Assembly (NCBI RefSeq): GCF_900291015.1
Contig: NZ_OLKL01000008.1
Coordinates: 1-64,000 of the forward strand
Source: Pseudomonas persica
GTDB taxonomy: Bacteria; Pseudomonadota; Gammaproteobacteria; Pseudomonadales; Pseudomonadaceae
Reading direction: 5' to 3'
DNA: 64,000 bases
Position numbers and translations under genes: made by a program. Below, in pieces: positions 59,684 to 64,000 of the stretch; the stretch's first letter is position 1; each line of letters opens with the position of its first letter. The notes below the pieces were generated by a model that was not told the origin of the DNA, made no database searches, and saw only the letters and a program-made list of their open reading frames with translations.

Positions 59684-59889
59684 CTAGAGGAATTGCTTGA
59701 GCCATTCGCCGAGTGGATTTCCCGTATCGAGTAGCGGTTTGATAGCCATGATGATGCAGACACTGACCAGCAGCGGCTTTATGAGACGAGCGCCGGAACG
59801 AACGGCACAGCGCAGGCCAGCATGAAGAACGAGCCGACTCCAGGGCCGAAGATGTCATCATAAAACCCGATGCCTGGAGCAACCGCCAT
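59684..59889 (-). pseudogene. Remnant of a second TauE/SafE permease gene
   Basis: On the minus strand the upper part reads MAVAPGIGFYDDIFGPGVG followed by SFFMLA, the central motif of the family. After a frameshift the lower part reads GARLIKPLLVSV, then AIKPLLDTGNPLGEWLKQFL and a stop at 59684-59686, which looks like the family C-terminus. About 80 residues between the two are missing, and so is the first half of the protein. It abuts the hydrolase start. Read by eye, so the exact edges are approximate. Confidence 0.6.
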
Positions 59890-60036
59890 ACAGAACAGGC
59901 TAGTCCTTTGCTTCCGGGCCGCCCAAGTCTGCAATGGCTTGGCTTGCAATGGCTATGGCCCACGTTGGACTTCCCCGCCCAGAAACCGCAAAATGACCCC
60001 TTTCCTTCAATCAACCTCTCCGGATCTGCTGACTCT

Positions 60037-60921
60037 ATGCGTATGCGCCTAATGCTGTTGGGTGGTGGCAATGCCCTCGGGCAAGCGCTGATTCGTCTTG
60101 GGGCCGAGGAGGACATCGCATTCCTGGCGCCGCGCCCGCCCGAGAACGGCTGGACGCCAGCCAGCCTCACCCAGCTGCTCGATGAGCATCGCCCCGATGC
60201 CCTGGTCAACCTGGCCTATTACTTCGACTGGTTCCAGGCCGAGTCGGTCAGCGAGCAACGCCTGGCTCAACAGGAGCGGGCGGTGGAGCGGTTGGCGGAG
60301 CTGTGCCAGCACCACCAGATCACCCTGGTGCAGCCTTCCAGCTACCGGGTGTTCGATGGCTCGCGGGCCACGGCCTACAGCGAAAAGGACGAGCCGGTGC
60401 CACTGGGCCTGCGTGGCCAGGCCCTGTGGCGCATCGAGCAGAGCGTGCGTGCGGCTTGCCCGCAACACGTGCTGTTGCGCTTTGGCTGGCTGCTCGACGA
60501 AAGCATCGACGGGGCGCTGGGCCGCTTCCTGACCCGCGCCGAGCAACCCCAGGAGCTGCTGCTGGCCGATGACCGGCGCGGCAACCCGACCCCGGTCGAC
60601 GACGCCGCCCGGGTGATCCTGTCGGTGCTCAAGCAACTCGATTGCAGTGCGCCGTTGTGGGGCACCTACCATTACGCCGGCAACGAGGCGACCACGCCGC
60701 TGGCGCTGGGCCAGGCGATCCTTACCGAAGCAGGCCAGTATCGCCAGCTGGCCGTGCAGGCGCCGACGCCACAGGCCCATGCCGCACGGCCGGATGCCAG
60801 CGAAGAGCCGCAGCACGCAGTACTGGCCTGCAAGAAAATCCTTAACACCTTCGGCATCAAGCCGCGTGCCTGGCGCGCCGGCCTGCCGCCCCTACTGGAC
60901 CGGTTCTACCGCCATGGCTGA
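60037..60921 (+). CDS. RmlD-like sugar-nucleotide reductase
   Basis: 294 aa. A Rossmann start (MRLMLLGGGNALGQALIRLG), LVQPSSYRVFDG and YSEKDEPVPLG are similar to dTDP-4-dehydrorhamnose reductases, but the YxxxK motif is not obvious, so activity is uncertain. ATG 60043 is an equal alternative. Overlaps the next gene by 8 bases. Confidence 0.78.
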   Translation: MRMRLMLLGGGNALGQALIRLGAEEDIAFLAPRPPENGWTPASLTQLLDEHRPDALVNLAYYFDWFQAESVSEQRLAQQERAVERLAELCQHHQITLVQPSSYRVFDGSRATAYSEKDEPVPLGLRGQALWRIEQSVRAACPQHVLLRFGWLLDESIDGALGRFLTRAEQPQELLLADDRRGNPTPVDDAARVILSVLKQLDCSAPLWGTYHYAGNEATTPLALGQAILTEAGQYRQLAVQAPTPQAHAARPDASEEPQHAVLACKKILNTFGIKPRAWRAGLPPLLDRFYRHG

Positions 60922-61846
60922 CGCCCCCATCCTGATCACCGGCGGTGCCGGCTTCATTGGCTCCCACCTGTGCGATGCGTTGTTGGACAAAGGCTACGCC
61001 GTACGCATTCTCGACGACTTCTCCACTGGCCAGCGGGGCAACCTGCAGGTCGGCCACCCACGGCTGGAACTGGTTGAAGGCGATGTCGCCGATGCCGGGC
61101 TGGTCACGCAGGTTGCGGCTGGCTGCAGTGCCGTGGTGCACCTGGCAGCGGTGGCCTCGGTGCAGGCCTCGGTCGACGACCCGGTACGGACCCACCAGAG
61201 CAATTTCATTGGCACCCTCAACGTGTGCGAGGCCATGCGCGTGCATGGCCTGCGCCGGGTGTTGTTCGCCTCCAGTGCGGCGGTGTATGGCAACAATGGC
61301 GAAGGCGAGTCGATTGCCGAAGACACCCCCAAGGCGCCACTGACCCCCTATGCCGTGGACAAGCTGGCCAGTGAGCAGTACCTGGACTTCTACCGTCGCC
61401 AGCATGGCCTGGAGCCGGTGGTGTTCCGCTTCTTCAATATCTTCGGGCCGCGCCAGGATCCGTCCTCGCCGTATTCCGGGGTGATCAGCATCTTCTCCGA
61501 GCGTGCTGTGCAGGGTTTGCCGATTACAGTGTTCGGTGATGGTGAGCAGACCCGGGACTTCCTCTACGTGGGCGACCTGGTGCAGGTGATGGTGCAGGCG
61601 CTGGAGCAGCCGCAGGTCGAGGAAGGGGCGGTGAATATCGGCCTCAACCAGGCCACTTCGTTGAACCAGTTGCTGACGGCGCTGGAGAAGGTGGTGGGTA
61701 GCTTGCCGGCGATCAGCTATGTTGCAGCACGTGCGGGTGACATTCGCCATTCGCGGGCGGATAACCAGCGCTTGCTGGCGCGGTTCGATTTTCCGCAGGC
61801 GACACCGATTGTCGAGGGGCTGGCGCGGCTTTTGGGTAAGGGCTGA
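60914..61846 (+). CDS. NAD-dependent UDP-sugar epimerase (GalE-like)
   Basis: 310 aa extended SDR. GGAGFIGSHL at about 10-19, the catalytic YAVDK, SSAAVYGNNGEGESI and FFNIFGPRQDPSSPYSGVIS fit UDP-glucose/UDP-GalNAc 4-epimerases. ATG 60914 lies inside the preceding gene, so translation is coupled. The pair probably changes a nucleotide sugar for cell-surface polysaccharide. Confidence 0.85.
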   Translation: MADAPILITGGAGFIGSHLCDALLDKGYAVRILDDFSTGQRGNLQVGHPRLELVEGDVADAGLVTQVAAGCSAVVHLAAVASVQASVDDPVRTHQSNFIGTLNVCEAMRVHGLRRVLFASSAAVYGNNGEGESIAEDTPKAPLTPYAVDKLASEQYLDFYRRQHGLEPVVFRFFNIFGPRQDPSSPYSGVISIFSERAVQGLPITVFGDGEQTRDFLYVGDLVQVMVQALEQPQVEEGAVNIGLNQATSLNQLLTALEKVVGSLPAISYVAARAGDIRHSRADNQRLLARFDFPQATPIVEGLARLLGKG

Positions 61847-61854
61847 AATCCCTG

Positions 61855-61871
61855 GGGGCGCTTTGCGCCCC
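61855..61871 (+). terminator. Hairpin after the epimerase gene
   Basis: GGGGCGC / GCGCCCC with loop TTT, 9 bases after the stop. Same stem as 42589-42605. No T-run, so termination strength is uncertain. Confidence 0.5.
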
Positions 61872-61883
61872 TATCGCCGGCAA

Positions 61884-62070
61884 GCCAGCTCCCAGAGCGA
61901 GGACGCGGTCCCTGTGGGAGCTGGCCCAGCCCTTTGGGCTGCGCTGTCGCATAGAAAACTGAATTCGCAAGCGGTCCGTGCATCCTGTGGGAGCGGCTTT
62001 AGCCGCGAAGAATCCAACGCGGTGCATGGCACCGGCTGCGCCGGTGTTCGCGGCTAAAGCCGCTCCCACA
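61884..62070. repeat. Repeat-filled intergenic region with REP pair
   Basis: The 305-base gap 61847-62151 has no credible gene. It holds GCCAGCTCCCA (61884-61894) / TGGGAGCTGGC (61915-61925), followed by a perfect 24-bp REP pair of the GGCTTTAGCC type, 61986-62009 and 62047-62070. GCCGGCAAGCC, also seen at 55283-55324, recurs at about 61876. Confidence 0.8.
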
Positions 62071-62151
62071 GGGGCCCTGCTAATTCAACCAGTTATGTGC
62101 AGTTCTATGAGAGCTGGCTTGCCGGCGATGGGCTGCGCAGCAGCCCCGAAA

Positions 62152-62595
62152 TCACCCATGCCGCACAACTCTGCGCAGGCAATCCTCAGCCGTCAGTACC
62201 CGTCCATCTTGCGCCCGCACTTGCAGTGTCTCAATGGCCAGACCTTTGGCACCATCCACCAACTCCGAACGCACCTCACCCGCCTCGAACAGAAACCGCT
62301 CCCCCCACTGCCTCAAGCCAACCACCACCGGAAACACCGATCGCCCTTTCTCGGTCAGTACATACTCCTTGTAGGCACTGCCATCCGACGCCGGCTGCAG
62401 CGTCAGCAGCCCGCTCTCTACCAGCCACTTGAGCCGAGAGGCAAGGATATTCTTCGCCAGCCCCAGGTTTTTCTGGAATTCACTGAAGCGCCGCAGGCCA
62501 TCGAAGGCATCGCGCAGGATCATTAGCGCCCACCGGTCTCCCAGCACCTCCAGGGCCCGGGCTACGGGGCATTGCGCATTGTTTTCATCGAGCAT
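62152..62595 (-). CDS. HxlR-family transcriptional regulator
   Basis: 147 aa winged-helix protein. CPVARALEVLGDRWALMILRD and FSEFQKNLGLAKNILASRLK are the family marks, with a Cys at residue 9 that is often a redox sensor in this family. It is divergent from an MFS exporter and likely controls it from the palindromes at 62632-62677. Confidence 0.9.
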   Translation of the reverse strand: MLDENNAQCPVARALEVLGDRWALMILRDAFDGLRRFSEFQKNLGLAKNILASRLKWLVESGLLTLQPASDGSAYKEYVLTEKGRSVFPVVVGLRQWGERFLFEAGEVRSELVDGAKGLAIETLQVRAQDGRVLTAEDCLRRVVRHG

Positions 62596-62631
62596 GGGCG
62601 GGGCCTTTCGTGATCATCTGGTTGCAGATTA

Positions 62632-62677
62632 AAACCACATTTGCTAAATAGCCAGTATGTGGTTTCAATTCGAAACC
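62632..62677. promoter_or_regulatory. Operator palindromes between hxlR-type gene and MFS gene
   Basis: AAACCACAT (62632-62640) and ATGTGGTTT (62657-62665) form a perfect 9-bp inverted repeat with a 16-base spacer. GGTTTC (62661-62666) / GAAACC (62672-62677) overlaps its right half. A weak TTGCTA (62641-62646), 17-base spacer, TTCAAT (62664-62669) promoter toward the exporter would be covered by the protein. Confidence 0.6.
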
Positions 62678-62697
62678 AGGTTGACGAGGCCAGCCCG

Positions 62698-63903
62698 ATG
62701 AACCCTGCGCTGACACGCTGGATAACCCTGCTGCTGGCCACCACCAGCGCCATGGCCGTGGCGACAGTGTATTTCGCCCAGCCTTTGCTCGAATCGATGG
62801 CCGCCGACCTGGGCGTGGCGCAGCAGCAGATCGGTTGGGTAGTTGGCGCGACCCAGGCGGGCTATGCCCTGGGGTTGTTGCTGATCGTGCCGCTGGGGGA
62901 CTTGATCGACCGCAAGCGCCTGTTGCTCGGGCAGTTGCTGTGCTCGAGCCTGGCGCTGGTTGGTGTAGGTATGGCGCCGAACTGGGCGCTACTGCTGCTG
63001 GCCCTGGCCATCACTGGGCTGATGGCGGTCATGGTGCAGGTGATGGTGGCGCATGCAGCGAGCCTTGCCACCGCCGGCCAGCAAGGGCAGGCCGTGGGCA
63101 GCGTCACCAGCGGTGTGGTACTGGGCATTCTGCTGGCGCGGCTGGTCTCGGGCGGGCTTGCCGACCTGGCTGGCTGGCGCAGCGTGTACCTGTTTGCCGC
63201 AGGGCTGCTGATGCTGTTGGCCCTGGTGCTGTGGCGCAGCCTGCCCACGGGGCTGCCGGTGACGCTGCGGTCTGGCTACCGGGCGCTCATCGTTGCCCAG
63301 TTCAGGCTGTACCAGCACGATCGGTTGCTGCGTCAGCGTGGGCTGTTCGGCGTATTGATCTTCGCGGCGTTCAGCGTGCTGTGGAGTGCCATGGTCATGC
63401 CCCTGAGTGCCGTGCCATTGGCGCTGAGCCATACCGAGGTCGGTCTGTTCGGCCTGGCGGGTGTTGCCGGCACATTGGCGGCAGCGCGCGCCGGTCGCCT
63501 GGCCGACCAGGGGGCGGGGGAGCGCACCACCGGGTTGGCGCTGGTTCTGCTGGTGCTGTCATGGCTGCCTACGGCCTTCGTCGGGCATTCACTGCTGGCC
63601 TTCGGGCTGGGTGTGCTGATGCTGGACTTTGCCGTGCAGGCGGTGCATGTCACCAACCAGAGCCTGTTGCTGGCCGGGCGTGGTGCAATGGCCAGTCGGT
63701 TGATCGGCGCCTACATGTGCTGCTATTCGCTTGGCAGTGGGCTTGGGGCGGTGCTGGCGAGCTGGGTGTATGCCCATTGGGGTTGGGCAGCAGTGTGTGG
63801 GCTCGGGATGGGCATCAGCGCGGTCGCGTTGGGGTACTGGCTAGGGTTGCAACGAGCGAGGGCGGCCGAAGCCGCCCTGCAGTGTTCAGGTCAGAACTTG
63901 TAG
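62698..63903 (+). CDS. MFS efflux transporter (DHA1-like)
   Basis: 401 aa with twelve helices. PLGDLIDRKRLLL between helices 2 and 3 is motif A. The N-terminus MNPALTRWITLLLATTSAMA and AQPLLESMAADLGV resemble drug and arabinose exporters. Substrate unknown. ATG 62698 is chosen; earlier in-frame codons overlap the operator. Its end overlaps the converging ompW-like gene by 13 bases. Confidence 0.87.
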   Translation: MNPALTRWITLLLATTSAMAVATVYFAQPLLESMAADLGVAQQQIGWVVGATQAGYALGLLLIVPLGDLIDRKRLLLGQLLCSSLALVGVGMAPNWALLLLALAITGLMAVMVQVMVAHAASLATAGQQGQAVGSVTSGVVLGILLARLVSGGLADLAGWRSVYLFAAGLLMLLALVLWRSLPTGLPVTLRSGYRALIVAQFRLYQHDRLLRQRGLFGVLIFAAFSVLWSAMVMPLSAVPLALSHTEVGLFGLAGVAGTLAAARAGRLADQGAGERTTGLALVLLVLSWLPTAFVGHSLLAFGLGVLMLDFAVQAVHVTNQSLLLAGRGAMASRLIGAYMCCYSLGSGLGAVLASWVYAHWGWAAVCGLGMGISAVALGYWLGLQRARAAEAALQCSGQNL

Positions 63904-64000
63904 CCAAGGCCGACCATGTACACCCACGGGTCGACATCGACGTCGACCTTGGTCTTGCTGTAGCCCAGTGCGGACGGGCCGTCGACGCTGGCCTTGGTGT
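63891..64000 (-). CDS. ompW: OmpW-family outer-membrane protein, C-terminus (partial)
   Basis: The last 36 residues are visible on the minus strand. They include VDVDVDPWVYMVGLGYKF, with the terminal aromatic residue that outer-membrane barrels use for insertion. The DVDPWVYMVGLGYKF ending is typical of OmpW. The gene continues past the right edge. Confidence 0.75.
   Translation of the reverse strand, partial: TKASVDGPSALGYSKTKVDVDVDPWVYMVGLGYKF

Overview
The window is chromosomal DNA from a fluorescent pseudomonad, most likely the Pseudomonas putida group. The evidence is the gene order (rrn 3' end, birA-coaX, tRNA-tufB, secE-nusG, rplKAJL-rpoBC, str, S10/spc/alpha, katA, uvrA, ssb), the 24-bp GTGGGAGCGG-type REP pairs, the overall codon use and the protein sequences. 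This assignment comes from recognition; no database search was run.

Layout. Bases 1-100 hold the 3' end of a 5S rRNA and the terminator of an rRNA operon. Bases 326-2457 hold birA, coaX and a small membrane-anchored protein. Bases 2441-34640 form one of the densest translation/transcription regions of the genome. It contains tRNA-Tyr/Gly/Thr-tufB, tRNA-Trp-secE-nusG, rplKAJL-rpoBC, the str operon (rpsL-rpsG-fusA-tufA), and the S10, spc and alpha operons with rpmD and rpmJ, ending at rplQ. Several junctions carry a hairpin directly followed by, or overlapping, a sigma70-like promoter, so the region reads as a chain of transcription units that are each terminated or attenuated and restarted. 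Two nearly identical tuf genes lie 16.6 kb apart.

Bases 34762-41812 hold a catalase-ferritin pair (katA, ferritin-like bfrA/ftnA), then uvrA divergent from a YajR-like MFS transporter, then ssb. Bases 42031-45794 look more accessory: an orphan two-helix membrane protein, a MocR-type (GntR + aminotransferase) regulator divergent from a TauE/SafE permease, and an SDR dehydrogenase.

Bases 46067-55272 form a complete selenoprotein module. It has a Tat-exported formate dehydrogenase alpha subunit with an in-frame UGA (selenocysteine) and a SECIS hairpin right after it, the FeS and cytochrome b subunits, the maturation factor FdhE, then selA, selB (4-bp overlap) and the tRNA-Sec gene selC. The one enzyme that needs selenocysteine is thus linked to most of the machinery that inserts it; only selD is missing.

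Bases 55331-64000 hold L-asparaginase, a sodium:alanine symporter, an XRE-like DNA-binding protein, an alpha/beta hydrolase, a decayed TauE/SafE pseudogene fragment, two overlapping sugar-nucleotide epimerase/reductase genes, REP repeats, an HxlR regulator divergent from an MFS exporter with a clear palindrome between them, and the 3' end of an ompW-like gene.
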